45,416 bases of DNA. It comes from an uncultured Planctomycetaceae bacterium. GTDB taxonomy: Bacteria; Planctomycetota; Planctomycetia; Pirellulales; Pirellulaceae. This document shows, one piece after another, positions 16,109 to 28,631 of the stretch. Below the pieces are notes generated by a model. It saw only the letters and a list, made by a program, of their open reading frames with translations, was not told the origin of the DNA and searched no databases. The stretch spans positions 1 through 45,416 of the forward strand of contig CALBSZ010000218.1 in the NCBI GenBank assembly GCA_937967665.1, written 5' to 3'. Positions within the stretch are counted from its first letter, which is position 1. Each line of letters begins with the position of its first letter. The translations under genes were made by a program, and so were the position numbers.

Positions 16109-18298
16109 ATGAGCCAGACCGAGATTATGCCCAGTACACCTGCACCCATGGCGGAATTGACTCCGGAGGCCTTGTACGACAAGTGCATGGCGTTGGCACG
16201 CAACCTCTGGTGGACGTGGCACCCGGAAGTGATCAACCTGTTTCGCGACCTGGATCCTATCCGCTGGCGGCAACTGGATCACAACCCGATCGCCTTGCTG
16301 CGTGAGTTCACGCCGGACCGCCTGGCCACGCGGGCCGCGGAAATGGTGCTCTACAGCCGCATTAACCATGCGTTCCGACGGCTGAAGGAATACATGACGA
16401 CCAACAAGACCTGGGCCGCCACCAACGCCGGCGTGCTCGGCGGCAAACCGGTTGCGTACTTCTCCGCGGAATTCGGGATCCACGAGTCTCTCCCGACCTA
16501 CTCCGGCGGCTTGGGCGTCTTGTCAGGCGATCATATCAAAAGTGCCAGCGGACTAGGTGTCCCCTTCATTGGGATCGGTTTGTTTTACGATCAAGGCTAC
16601 TTTCGGCAGCACTTGGATGAATCCGGCTACCAGCAGCAGGAATACATGAACACCAAGGTCGAAAACCTGGCAATGGAGCCGGCGCTCTCCCCTAACGGAC
16701 AGCCGATTACGGTGAGTATTGATACTCGAGCCGGCAAACTGTTCGCCAAGGTCTGGCTCCTGCATGTCGGACGCTGCAAGCTTTACTTGCTGGATTGCGA
16801 CGTGGAGGGCAACAGCCCGGAAGATCGCGAACTGACCAGCCGGCTTTACGGTGGTGACACGCGCACGCGTATTCGGCAGGAACTGGTGCTCGGCGTCGGC
16901 GGCGTCCGCGCTCTACGCGCACTGGGAGTCACCCCCGGCGTTTACCATTTGAACGAAGGCCACAGCGCGTTCGGTTCGCTCGAAGTGATTCGCGAACGCA
17001 TGCACGATGACGGCATGACGTTCGATAACGCGTTGCGTGAGGTCGCGCAGCATACGGTATTCACGACCCACACGCCGGTTCCCGCAGGGCACGACCGCTT
17101 CGATGCGCAGCTCATTGAAGAACATCTGGGACCGCTGCGAGACAGCTTGGGAATTTCCTACGAGCAGCTTCTGGGACTGGGCCGCGTCGAACCGCAGAAT
17201 GAAAAAGAAACATTCTGCATGACCGTACTGGGCCTGAAGTTGTCGCGGCGGGCCAATGCGGTCAGCCAGTTGCACGGCCACGTTTCCCGCCGCATGTGGT
17301 CCCATCTCTGGCCGTGGCGTGTGGAGGAAGAAATCCCGATTGGACATATCACCAACGGCGTGCACATTCCCAGTTGGCTGGCCTTCCAGATGCGACAGCT
17401 GTACGACCGGCACTTCCAAGCCGACTGGATTGATACCATGGGCGAGGCAACCGCCTGGCAGGCCATTCACCAGGTGGATCCTGGTGAACTGTGGGAAACG
17501 CACAACGTCCTCAAGAACCTGTTGTTGACGTTTGTTCGCCGCCGGGTAAGCCGGCAATGCCGTCGGCGCGGTGAAAGCGATGACGCCGTCGAAGCCGCTC
17601 GCAACGTGCTCGATCCCAACGTCCTGACCATCGGATTCGGCCGTCGTTTCGCCACCTACAAGCGTGCGACGCTTACCTTGACCGAACGCGATCTCCTGGC
17701 GGAACTGGTCAACGACAGCGAACGCCCGGTGCAATTTGTCTTCTCTGGCAAAGCCCATCCCAAGGACGAACCGGGAAAGAAGTTCATTCAGGAGATCGCT
17801 AACCTGCGTCACGATCCCGATTTTGCCGGCAAGTTTGTTTTCATCGAAGATTACGACATCAACGTTGGCCGCCACATGGTGCAGGGTGTGGACGTGTGGC
17901 TGAATAATCCGCGACGTCCGCTGGAAGCATCCGGGACGAGCGGCCAGAAGGTGGTTCTCAACGGCGGCCTGAACCTTTCGATCCTGGACGGCTGGTGGGC
18001 CGAAGCGTACGACGGCAGCAACGGCTTTGCGATCGGCAAAGGGACCAGCCATGTGAATGACGAGATTACCGACAAGCGCGATGCCGAAGCGCTTTATCAG
18101 GTACTGCAGGAGGAAGTCATTCCGACGTTCTATCATCGTGACGTGGACGGCCTGCCGCGCAAGTGGATCAAGATGATGATGAACAGCATCAGCACACTCG
18201 CCTGGCGGTTCAGCGCCCACCGCATGGTCATGGACTACACGCGTGCTTGCTACGTCCCCGCGGGGGGTGGCCTGAGTTGCGACATGGACCACCGATAA
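16109..18298 (+). CDS. glgP: Alpha-glucan (glycogen/maltodextrin) phosphorylase with DUF3417 N-terminus
   Basis: A 729-residue PLP enzyme that releases glucose-1-phosphate from alpha-1,4-glucans. Residues about 14-110 are the DUF3417 region typical of the short bacterial/archaeal phosphorylases (ALARNLWWTWHPE, YSRINHAFRRL). Next come AYFSAEFGIHESLPTYSGGL and GVLSGDHIKSAS, the HLNEGHSAF block, and the PLP site EASGTSGQKVVLNGGLNLS with Lys614, followed by DGWWAEAYDGSNGFAIG. The ATG at 16109 is chosen because GGAGGGGG lies 6-13 nt upstream; the frame stays open 38 codons further but those residues are not family-like. It would serve glycogen or maltodextrin breakdown in the cytoplasm. It is a single gene, with the next start 117 bp downstream. 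Confidence 0.93.
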   Translation: MSQTEIMPSTPAPMAELTPEALYDKCMALARNLWWTWHPEVINLFRDLDPIRWRQLDHNPIALLREFTPDRLATRAAEMVLYSRINHAFRRLKEYMTTNKTWAATNAGVLGGKPVAYFSAEFGIHESLPTYSGGLGVLSGDHIKSASGLGVPFIGIGLFYDQGYFRQHLDESGYQQQEYMNTKVENLAMEPALSPNGQPITVSIDTRAGKLFAKVWLLHVGRCKLYLLDCDVEGNSPEDRELTSRLYGGDTRTRIRQELVLGVGGVRALRALGVTPGVYHLNEGHSAFGSLEVIRERMHDDGMTFDNALREVAQHTVFTTHTPVPAGHDRFDAQLIEEHLGPLRDSLGISYEQLLGLGRVEPQNEKETFCMTVLGLKLSRRANAVSQLHGHVSRRMWSHLWPWRVEEEIPIGHITNGVHIPSWLAFQMRQLYDRHFQADWIDTMGEATAWQAIHQVDPGELWETHNVLKNLLLTFVRRRVSRQCRRRGESDDAVEAARNVLDPNVLTIGFGRRFATYKRATLTLTERDLLAELVNDSERPVQFVFSGKAHPKDEPGKKFIQEIANLRHDPDFAGKFVFIEDYDINVGRHMVQGVDVWLNNPRRPLEASGTSGQKVVLNGGLNLSILDGWWAEAYDGSNGFAIGKGTSHVNDEITDKRDAEALYQVLQEEVIPTFYHRDVDGLPRKWIKMMMNSISTLAWRFSAHRMVMDYTRACYVPAGGGLSCDMDHR

Positions 18299-18415
18299 CC
18301 CGCGTTACCACCGACCGTACTTCGATCAAGGAATTTCGAAAGTGGAAGCAGTTCTTGCTTGCCGTTTCGAGGTTGTTTGACTTTGTTCCGATTCGCCCTC
18401 AACCCGAAGCCCGTC

Positions 18416-19378
18416 ATGTCCATTACGAAATTCATGGATCACCACTTCCGGCACTTCAACGCCCGCGAAACCCGGGATGCCGCGCGTGCCTACAAAGAGC
18501 ACTTGGAAGGCGGCGGCAAAATGCTGCTGGCCATGGCGGGCGCCATGAGCACCAGCGAAATCGGGCTGTCGCTGGCGGAGATGATTCGGCAGGACAAAGT
18601 GCATGCCATCTCGTGCACGGCGGCGAACCTGGAAGAAGACATCTTCAACCTGGTCGCCAAGGAAGACTACAAGATGGTGACGCACTATCGCGATTTGTCG
18701 CTGGCGGATGAAGTCGCTTTGCGCGACGAGGGCTTCAATCGAGTTACGGACACCTGCATTCCCGAAACCGTCTTGCGTCACATTGAAAAGCACTTCATCG
18801 GCTACTGCGCGGAAGCCGTGAAAAAAGGCGAGTCGTATTTTCCTTATGAATACTACTATCGCATGCTGGACGAAGGCGTCCTGCAACCGCACTACCATAT
18901 CTCGCCGGAAGATTCCTGGGTCGTGGCCGCGCACGCCAAACGGCTGCCGATTTACTCGCCCGGCTTCGAAGATTCCACGCTGGGGAACATCACCGCCGCG
19001 CGGGTCATCGACGGCACCATTGCCAACCATTCGGGCATTCGCGTCGGCACCGAAATGATGGAACACCTGGTGAAATGGTATCTGCATAACGATGCCGAGT
19101 CGCCTGTCGGCTTCTTCCAGATTGGCGGCGGCATCGCGGGCGACTTCGCCATCTGCGCCGTGCCCCTGATCCTCCAGGACTTGCAGGGCGATTGCCGGCT
19201 CTGGCAATACTTCGCCCAGATCTCCGATTCGACCACGTCCTACGGTTCCTATTCCGGCGCGGTTCCCAACGAAAAAATCACCTGGTACAAGCTGGACGCC
19301 GAGTGCCCGAAATTCATGATCAACTCCGACGCCTCGATCGTCGCTCCACTGATCTTCGCCTACATTCTGGGCCAGTAG
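18416..19378 (+). CDS. Deoxyhypusine synthase-family protein
   Basis: A 320-residue NAD-dependent enzyme of the DHS family. In eukaryotes and archaea DHS moves the aminobutyl group of spermidine to eIF5A/aIF5A; bacteria lack that protein, and bacterial members are thought to make homospermidine or other polyamines. Recognisable blocks are LAMAGAMSTSEIG, SCTAANLEEDIFNL, an IYSPGFEDSTLGN segment, FFQIGGGIAGDF and SGAVPNEKITWYKL, where Lys292 aligns with the active-site Lys of human DHS (WGKI). The end INSDASIVAPLIFAYIL is like the DHS C-terminus. ATG at 18416 is chosen over the upstream in-frame ATG (18359) by family length; no strong ribosome site is seen. The protein substrate, if any, is unknown; a polyamine role is inferred from the family. 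Confidence 0.88.
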   Translation: MSITKFMDHHFRHFNARETRDAARAYKEHLEGGGKMLLAMAGAMSTSEIGLSLAEMIRQDKVHAISCTAANLEEDIFNLVAKEDYKMVTHYRDLSLADEVALRDEGFNRVTDTCIPETVLRHIEKHFIGYCAEAVKKGESYFPYEYYYRMLDEGVLQPHYHISPEDSWVVAAHAKRLPIYSPGFEDSTLGNITAARVIDGTIANHSGIRVGTEMMEHLVKWYLHNDAESPVGFFQIGGGIAGDFAICAVPLILQDLQGDCRLWQYFAQISDSTTSYGSYSGAVPNEKITWYKLDAECPKFMINSDASIVAPLIFAYILGQ

Positions 19379-19534
19379 TTCGGCCTTGGAGAACGCGGCG
19401 GTACGGGCGGAGATAAAGCACGGCGGCTGCGGACGCCGGGGCGCCGCCAGATTTACTCAACCGGCGGCGACTCGACCGCCGAAGACATTACGAGAGACCT
19501 TGATTCCAGGACTTCGCCGACATAGGATTCACCA

Positions 19535-19634
19535 ACAGCGGGTTTTGCTGAAAGGTAGCGTTTCATGCGTCACGTGACGCGAGGCTAATCTACTCCGGAG
19601 ACACTACCTACCAGTGCGACTCGCACTAATCCGA
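19535..19634. repeat. Dispersed intergenic repeat, family B (copy 2)
   Basis: About 100 bp related to 14735-14833 in the same orientation (see that copy). It lies in the 411-bp gap 19379-19789 between the deoxyhypusine synthase-like gene and the serine acetyltransferase gene. The rest of that gap shows no gene, clear promoter or terminator. Confidence 0.7.
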
Positions 19635-19789
19635 AAAGTTTCTCCAAATTGCGACAACGATGACCCGCACGTCTCAACCCTGCCTGCTTTGTTCGTGTCG
19701 CTGTCCGGGTTAACCCGGACACCTTTCCCCGCGTCTTGCCTCCGCCTGGCAACTCTCTGCTGCGTCTCCTTCACCGAAGGACCCATTCG

Positions 19790-20758
19790 ATGGCATCCGA
19801 CTTACGACTGAAAGAACAACTACCGGAACTGACGAAACGGGTCGTGCAAAGTTATTCGGACATCGGCACGATCAATCACCTGGGGCATTGCCCGCTGCCG
19901 CAATACGAAGCCGTCAGGTCGATCGTCGACGACTTGAAGGAAATCATCTACCCTGGCTACCAGCGACGCGAAGGCTTGCACATCGGAAACATCATGTACC
20001 ACGTCGGCGACTTGATCGACGGCCTGCATGACAAGCTCACCGTTCAAATCGCAAGGGCGCTACAACACGAAGAACGCGTGGACAAGTCGCACGAGACGTG
20101 CGACGAAGAAACCGATTTCGAAGCCAAGGCGCAGGCCATGGCGATCGCGTTTTTAGAGCGCCTGCCGGCGTTGCGGAACGTGCTGGCCACGGACGCTCAG
20201 GCCGCCTACGATGGCGATCCCGCCTGCCGCAACCTGGATGAAGTGATTTTCTGCTATCCCGGGCTGGAAGCGATTACCGTCTACCGCCTGGCCCACGAAC
20301 TGGTCAAGCTGCAAGTGCCGTTCATTCCCCGCATGATGACCGAATGGGCGCACAAGCAAACCGGCATCGACATCCACCCCGGCGCCACAATCGGCAGCCA
20401 CTTTTTCATCGACCACGGCACCGGCGTGGTCATCGGCGAAACCTGCGAAATCGGCAACCACGTCAAGTTGTATCAAGGCGTGACGCTGGGGGCGTTAAGT
20501 TTCCCGACCGACTCCGCGGGCAACGTCATTCGCACCATGAAACGCCATCCGACGATTCACGATGGCGTGGTCATTTACGCCAACGCGACCGTCCTGGGCG
20601 GCAAGACCGTGATCGGCCACGACAGCGTGGTGGGTTCGAGCGTCTGGTTGACCCACAGCATCGATCCCCATACCACCGTCGTGCTGGAGAAACCCAAACT
20701 CCGCATGCGTGCCGAGATGCCGGAGGAATTTAACCCCGAAGCGAATCATCAGATCTGA
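19790..20758 (+). CDS. cysE: Serine O-acetyltransferase (EpsC/CysE type)
   Basis: A 322-residue enzyme that acetylates L-serine with acetyl-CoA to give O-acetylserine, the first committed step of cysteine synthesis. Residues about 1-175 are the helical N-terminal domain of the longer EpsC subfamily (LKEQLPELTKRVVQSYSD, INHLGHCPLPQYE, DDLKEIIYPGYQ). The left-handed beta-helix follows, with GIDIHPGATIGSHFFIDHGT, GVVIGETCEIGNHV and KLYQGVTLGALSF, including the catalytic His in the IDHGTG motif. ATG at 19790 has AAGGA about 8 nt upstream; the frame extends upstream but without family similarity. It is apparently a single gene; cysteine synthase is not in the window. Confidence 0.93.
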   Translation: MASDLRLKEQLPELTKRVVQSYSDIGTINHLGHCPLPQYEAVRSIVDDLKEIIYPGYQRREGLHIGNIMYHVGDLIDGLHDKLTVQIARALQHEERVDKSHETCDEETDFEAKAQAMAIAFLERLPALRNVLATDAQAAYDGDPACRNLDEVIFCYPGLEAITVYRLAHELVKLQVPFIPRMMTEWAHKQTGIDIHPGATIGSHFFIDHGTGVVIGETCEIGNHVKLYQGVTLGALSFPTDSAGNVIRTMKRHPTIHDGVVIYANATVLGGKTVIGHDSVVGSSVWLTHSIDPHTTVVLEKPKLRMRAEMPEEFNPEANHQI

Positions 20759-20877
20759 ACGGGTCTTGAAACGACGGCGCAGGGTTGACTCGCGCGAATC
20801 AGCGGCCGTAAAGCGGAGTCACCTTCGGCGTGATGCAACCGGCGTCGGCGTAATTCAATCAATCGTAGGTCCACCGT

Positions 20878-21705
20878 TTACTCCCGCGGAAACGGCGGCG
20901 ACCATTCGAAACTCATCCCGTCGTAAGCCAGTTCCATGCGTGGCGGGAGTTGGGCATTGGTGGTTTCGTAATCGAAGTCGTGCGAAAGGTGCGTAAAGAC
21001 CGTCCGCTTCGCGTTAACGCGCCGCGCGACGTCCATGGCTTCGTCAAGGCTGAAGTGAGTCACATGCGGCTTGTAGCGAAGAGCATCGAGGATCAAGACG
21101 TCCAAATCTTCCAGCAGCGGCCAACTCTCATCCGGGATGGCATTCGTGTCGGTGCAGTAGGCGATATTCCCGATGCGAAACCCCAGCACGTGCAGGCGGG
21201 GACCGTGCAGGAGTCGTATCGGGACGATGCGCTGGCCCAGAACTTGAAACGGTGCGGTGCTGATCGAGCGGACCTCCAGCTTCGGGATTGCGCCGGCGTG
21301 CGTTTGTTTCTCGTCCGAAAAAGCATAATCGAAACTGTGCCGGATCCGCCGTTCCACGTCCGGTTCGCAATAAAGTGGCACAGCGTGCCCCAGATAAAAC
21401 GGGAACAGCCGCAGATCATCGAGACCGAAGATGTGGTCCGCGTGCTCGTGCGTGAACAGCACGCTGTGGATGATGCCGATTCCTTCTCGGATCAACTGCG
21501 TGCGCAGGTCGGGAGGGGTATCAATCAGCAGGTTCCCCTCAGGAAGCCCGACGACGACGCCGCATCGAGTGCGTTTGTTGCGGGGATCGTCGCTGGAACA
21601 GACGCTGCAACTACAGCCAATCGCCGGGACGCCTACCGACGTCCCCACGCCCAGCAGGATCATTCGGCCTGAAATATTGGTCGTCTTGATTTCTTGATTC
21701 GTCAC
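20878..21705 (-). CDS. MBL-fold metallo-hydrolase, PhnP-like
   Basis: A 275-residue metallo-beta-lactamase-fold hydrolase. The zinc motif FTHEHADHIFGLDDLR carries HxHxDH; ILDALRYKPHVTHFSLDEAM and FTHLSHDFDYE carry the remaining His/Asp ligands. The N-terminal GVPAIGCSCSVCSSDDPRNK block with clustered cysteines is typical of the PhnP-like subgroup (phosphoribosyl 1,2-cyclic phosphate phosphodiesterase) and of related proteins near lipoate genes; no phn genes are here, so the substrate is open. It converges with cysE (119-bp gap). The frame begins with GTG at 21705 with GGAAAA 8-13 nt before; ATG at 21663, just before ILLGVGTS, is an in-frame alternative that would remove 14 residues. Confidence 0.88.
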   Translation of the reverse strand: MTNQEIKTTNISGRMILLGVGTSVGVPAIGCSCSVCSSDDPRNKRTRCGVVVGLPEGNLLIDTPPDLRTQLIREGIGIIHSVLFTHEHADHIFGLDDLRLFPFYLGHAVPLYCEPDVERRIRHSFDYAFSDEKQTHAGAIPKLEVRSISTAPFQVLGQRIVPIRLLHGPRLHVLGFRIGNIAYCTDTNAIPDESWPLLEDLDVLILDALRYKPHVTHFSLDEAMDVARRVNAKRTVFTHLSHDFDYETTNAQLPPRMELAYDGMSFEWSPPFPRE

Positions 21706-22114
21706 TCAGCACTTTTCCAATTTCTGCCCACCGTCGGCGAATAGACTCAAAGTCCCCTGGCGATGGTTGCCTGCCGCAGCCAGGTCGCGTGTCCGCGAAA
21801 GCCTATTTTGTCGGGTCTGCGGTGGATTCGCGAGCCGCCTGACTTCGAACGTGATCATCAAGCCACAGGCGGGGAAAGTTGACGCGACACCAACCGCAGC
21901 CGGCGTGGGTGTCGCGTCGAGCCGGCGTTGCAAATTCCCGTGCCTGTGGACAACAAACGGCTTCCCGGCAGCGAACCACGCTCCTGTGGGGCTCCATCAA
22001 CCGCCGTTGACCAGCTTGCGCTATCGCTATAAACTACCTTGGCAGAGGATGTTGCGCGCATGGTTCGCTTCCTTTTTGCTCGTCCTCGCAACGTGAATCA
22101 CTCTGGTTGGATAC
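21706..22114. promoter_or_regulatory. Divergent intergenic region with inverted repeat upstream of secA
   Basis: This 409-bp gap should hold the divergent promoters of the PhnP-like gene and secA. I find no clear consensus promoter. There is a perfect 11-bp inverted repeat, GACGCGACACC at 21881-21891 and its complement at 21908-21918, with a 16-nt loop and no following T-run. It may be a protein-binding site or a leader hairpin of secA. No gene is supported in this gap. Confidence 0.4.
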
Positions 22115-25828
<3,714 letters not shown>

Positions 25829-25931
25829 ACACACCATGGCGGAAGTTAGGTGCGGAACCGTTCTGCCCCTGCGATGCTGACCTCAGCGCCGTCACAAACA
25901 ATTCCTGGTGTACCGTGGGAAAGGATTCCCG

Positions 25932-27230
25932 ATGCGATACGTCTTCAACTTTGCTTACCTCATCGCGATTGCCGCGCTGTCGCCCTCGCTGCTGTTCGCG
26001 GCGATTCGAAAGGGGAAGTATCGCGAAGGTTTCGCCCAGAAGTTGCTCGGCCGCGTTCCGCCGCGCCAGGGGTCCGGGCCGTGCCTGTGGCTGCATGCCG
26101 TCAGCGTTGGCGAAGTCAATGTCTTACAGCCGCTGCTGGCGGAACTCAAGTCACAGCAACCCGAATTGGAATGTGTCATTTCGACGACTACGAAAACCGG
26201 CTACGAACTCGCGCGAAAGAAGTATGCCGATCACTGCGTATTCTACTGCCCGCTGGACTTTTCGTGGGCCGTAGGCGAAGCCATGAAGCGTATCCGCCCC
26301 GACGTGCTGGTACTGACCGAACTGGAACTGTGGCCCAACTTGATTGAAACGGCGCGAAGGCATCAGGCGAAGGTAGCGGTTGTGAATGGCAGGCTGAGCG
26401 CGAAGAGCGCACGCGGTTACGGCCTGATCCAACCGCTCGTTCGAAGGATGCTTAGACAGATCGAGGTCATCGGTGTTCAAACGCCAGAATACGCTCGCCG
26501 GTTTGCAGATTTGGGCGCTCAGGGCTCGCAGGTCTCCGTCACCGGGTCACTGAAATTTGATGGCGCCGAAACGGATCGCAACAACGCCCGCACGCGGCAG
26601 TTGCGGCAGTTGGCCGGGATCACCCCCGAAGACACCGTCCTGCTGGGCGGCAGTACGAGCGATCCCGAAGAACAAGTTGTCCTGCAAGCCTTTGCTACCC
26701 TGCGAGAACGATACCCCGCCTTACGTCTGATCTTGGTGCCCCGGCATCCCGAGCGGTTTGAGGAAATCGCGAAATGGATCGAACGGACCGGAATTCCATG
26801 GCAGCGCCGATCGGCAATCGCGACGGCTTGCGATTCGCCGTGGCGCGTGCTCCTGGTCGACGTCATTGGCGAGCTGGGAGCATGGTGGGGAACGGCCGAC
26901 ATCGGTTACGTGGGCGGCAGCATGGGCAAACGGGAAGGGCAGAACATGATCGAACCGGCTGCCTATGGAGCCGCCGTCTGCTTCGGACCACGAACGCGCA
27001 ACTTCCGCGATGTCGTTGCTCTGCTGCTGGAATCGAACGCGGCACGCGTCGTACGGGATGAACACGAACTAGCGGAGTTCGTCGAAACATGCATGCAACA
27101 GCCCAAGCAGGCGTTCGAAATGGGCCAACACGCGCAGGCGCTGGTCCGACAACAGTTGGGGGCTGCCGAGCGGACCGTGGCCATCATCCTGCCGCTGGTG
27201 CCCCGCCGTACGGTTCGAAAGGCTGCCTGA
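25932..27230 (+). CDS. waaA: 3-deoxy-D-manno-octulosonic acid (Kdo) transferase
   Basis: A 432-residue membrane-anchored GT30 glycosyltransferase that transfers Kdo from CMP-Kdo to lipid A precursor at the inner face of the cytoplasmic membrane. The N-terminal membrane segment is MRYVFNFAYLIAIAALSPSL; LWLHAVSVGEVN, VISTTTKTGYELA, VLVLTELELWPNLI and NGRLSAKSARGY are the N-terminal family blocks, and GSTSDPEEQ, PRHPERFEEI and GGSMGKREGQNMIEPAAYG the C-terminal CMP-Kdo half. ATG at 25932 has AAGGA about 6 nt upstream. The presence of this gene with lipid A chemistry fits the Gram-negative-like outer membrane of planctomycetes. It is probably cotranscribed with secA. Confidence 0.95.
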   Translation: MRYVFNFAYLIAIAALSPSLLFAAIRKGKYREGFAQKLLGRVPPRQGSGPCLWLHAVSVGEVNVLQPLLAELKSQQPELECVISTTTKTGYELARKKYADHCVFYCPLDFSWAVGEAMKRIRPDVLVLTELELWPNLIETARRHQAKVAVVNGRLSAKSARGYGLIQPLVRRMLRQIEVIGVQTPEYARRFADLGAQGSQVSVTGSLKFDGAETDRNNARTRQLRQLAGITPEDTVLLGGSTSDPEEQVVLQAFATLRERYPALRLILVPRHPERFEEIAKWIERTGIPWQRRSAIATACDSPWRVLLVDVIGELGAWWGTADIGYVGGSMGKREGQNMIEPAAYGAAVCFGPRTRNFRDVVALLLESNAARVVRDEHELAEFVETCMQQPKQAFEMGQHAQALVRQQLGAAERTVAIILPLVPRRTVRKAA

Positions 27231-27288
27231 CTTCCGCGGGAACGAACGTATTTTTTTGTTGAGAGTCCTCGGTTCCGCAACAATCCCG

Positions 27289-27318
27289 TTGTAGGATGCC
27301 GCCTAAACGGCCTATAAT
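27289..27318 (+). promoter_or_regulatory. Predicted promoter of metK
   Basis: TTGTAG at 27289-27294 and a perfect TATAAT at 27313-27318 are separated by 18 bp. Between them lies a short inverted repeat GCCGcctaaaCGGC that could be an operator. Transcription would start near 27325 and give a leader of about 74 nt. Inferred from consensus similarity only. Confidence 0.55.
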
Positions 27319-27324
27319 GCCGCC

Positions 27325-27398
27325 GTTCTCTCAGCATGATCGTCTGACAATCAGGCCGGTTTCGGCCCTTCCCATAGACAAAAAAAGGAGATGTCAAC
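27325..27398 (+). promoter_or_regulatory. metK leader with small hairpin
   Basis: The leader contains a 5-bp GGCCG/CGGCC hairpin with a GTTT loop near 27355-27368, then a purine-rich AAAAAAAGGAG Shine-Dalgarno ending at 27390. SAM synthetase genes often carry SAM- or SAH-sensing leaders; I do not recognise the conserved core of any of those classes here, so this is recorded as a leader of unknown function. Confidence 0.3.
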
Positions 27399-28580
27399 GT
27401 GGCAACCGGAAAGTTCTTGTTTACTAGCGAATCCGTCAGCATGGGCCATCCAGACAAACTCAGTGATCAGATCTCCGACGGAATTCTGGATGCCCTGCTG
27501 GCTCAGGACCCGACTAGCCGCGTTGCTTGCGAAACGCTGGTAACTACAGGCATGGCATTCGTTTCGGGTGAAATCACGACGAAAGCGATCGTGGACTACC
27601 AGCAGGTTATTCGCGACGTCATCCGTGACGTGGGTTATACCGACGACCACATGGGCATTTGCGCCGATACCTGTGCCGTCATGGTCTCGATTGACAAGCA
27701 GAGCCCCGATATTGCTCAAGGCGTGAACGAAGATTCGGCATCCGGCAAGGACGTCGGCGCGGGCGATCAGGGACTCATGTTTGGCTACGCCTGCAACGAG
27801 ACCGAGGAACTCATGCCCCTGCCGATCGCCTTGTCGCATCGCATTTTGAATCGCCTGACCGAGGCCCGGAAGAACGGCGAAGTGGATTGGCTGCGACCGG
27901 ACAGCAAGAGCCAGGTGACGGTCGAATACGAGGGCAATACGCCGGTTCGCATCGACACGGTTGTCGTGTCGACGCAACATTCACCGGAGGTCACGAACGA
28001 GGAGATCCATCGCTTCGTCAAATCGATTGTGGCTCCGTTATTGCCCGCGGAACTGGTTACCCGTGACATCACTTATCACATCAACCCGACCGGACGTTTC
28101 GTGGTAGGCGGCCCTCAGGGCGACTGCGGACTGACCGGCCGCAAGATCATCGTCGATACGTACGGAGGCTGGGGGCGCCACGGCGGCGGCGCGTTCAGCG
28201 GCAAGGATCCCACCAAGGTCGACCGCAGCGCCGCCTACATGGCTCGACACGTGGCCAAGAACATCGTCGCTGCCCAGTTGGCGGAACGTTGCGAAGTTCA
28301 ATTGGCCTACGCCATCGGAGTTTCGGAACCCGTGAGTGTCCATGTGGATACGCAGGGGACAGGCAACGTCGATGACGAACGCATCTGCGAAGTCGTGAGG
28401 AGTTTCTTTCCGTTGACGCCGGCGGGCATCATCGAATACCTGGACTTGCAACGGCCGATCTTCCGCAAGACCGCGGCGGGTGGGCACTTCGGCCGTAGTG
28501 AACCGGAATTCACATGGGAAAACACCGATCGCGCGGTGGAACTTGCCGAGGCCGCTGGGCTGGAAGCCGCTGCCCGGTAA
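27399..28580 (+). CDS. metK: S-adenosylmethionine synthetase
   Basis: A 393-residue enzyme that makes SAM from methionine and ATP in the cytoplasm. Signature motifs are FTSESVSMGHPDKLSDQISD, GAGDQGLMFGYACNET (ATP-binding, GAGDQG), TGRFVVGGPQGDCGLTGRKI and GGGAFSGKDPTKVDRSAAY with the P-loop-like GGGAFSGKD, all intact. Length is normal. The start is GTG at 27399, fixed by AAGGAG 9 nt upstream and by the family's usual N-terminus. It has its own promoter and long leader after waaA; the hypothetical gene 51 bp downstream may be cotranscribed. Confidence 0.97.
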   Translation: MATGKFLFTSESVSMGHPDKLSDQISDGILDALLAQDPTSRVACETLVTTGMAFVSGEITTKAIVDYQQVIRDVIRDVGYTDDHMGICADTCAVMVSIDKQSPDIAQGVNEDSASGKDVGAGDQGLMFGYACNETEELMPLPIALSHRILNRLTEARKNGEVDWLRPDSKSQVTVEYEGNTPVRIDTVVVSTQHSPEVTNEEIHRFVKSIVAPLLPAELVTRDITYHINPTGRFVVGGPQGDCGLTGRKIIVDTYGGWGRHGGGAFSGKDPTKVDRSAAYMARHVAKNIVAAQLAERCEVQLAYAIGVSEPVSVHVDTQGTGNVDDERICEVVRSFFPLTPAGIIEYLDLQRPIFRKTAAGGHFGRSEPEFTWENTDRAVELAEAAGLEAAAR

Positions 28581-28631
28581 GTACACAGCGGTGAACGCAC
28601 TGTCGAGCTCGCATGGAGGGGCCGTCGTTCA

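Noticed and set aside
16913..18292. A 459-codon minus-strand frame inside glgP
   Set aside because: It is antisense to a secure gene; no protein family resemblance.
27325..27398. A known SAM or SAH riboswitch in the metK leader
   Set aside because: The conserved cores of those classes are not recognisable in the short leader.
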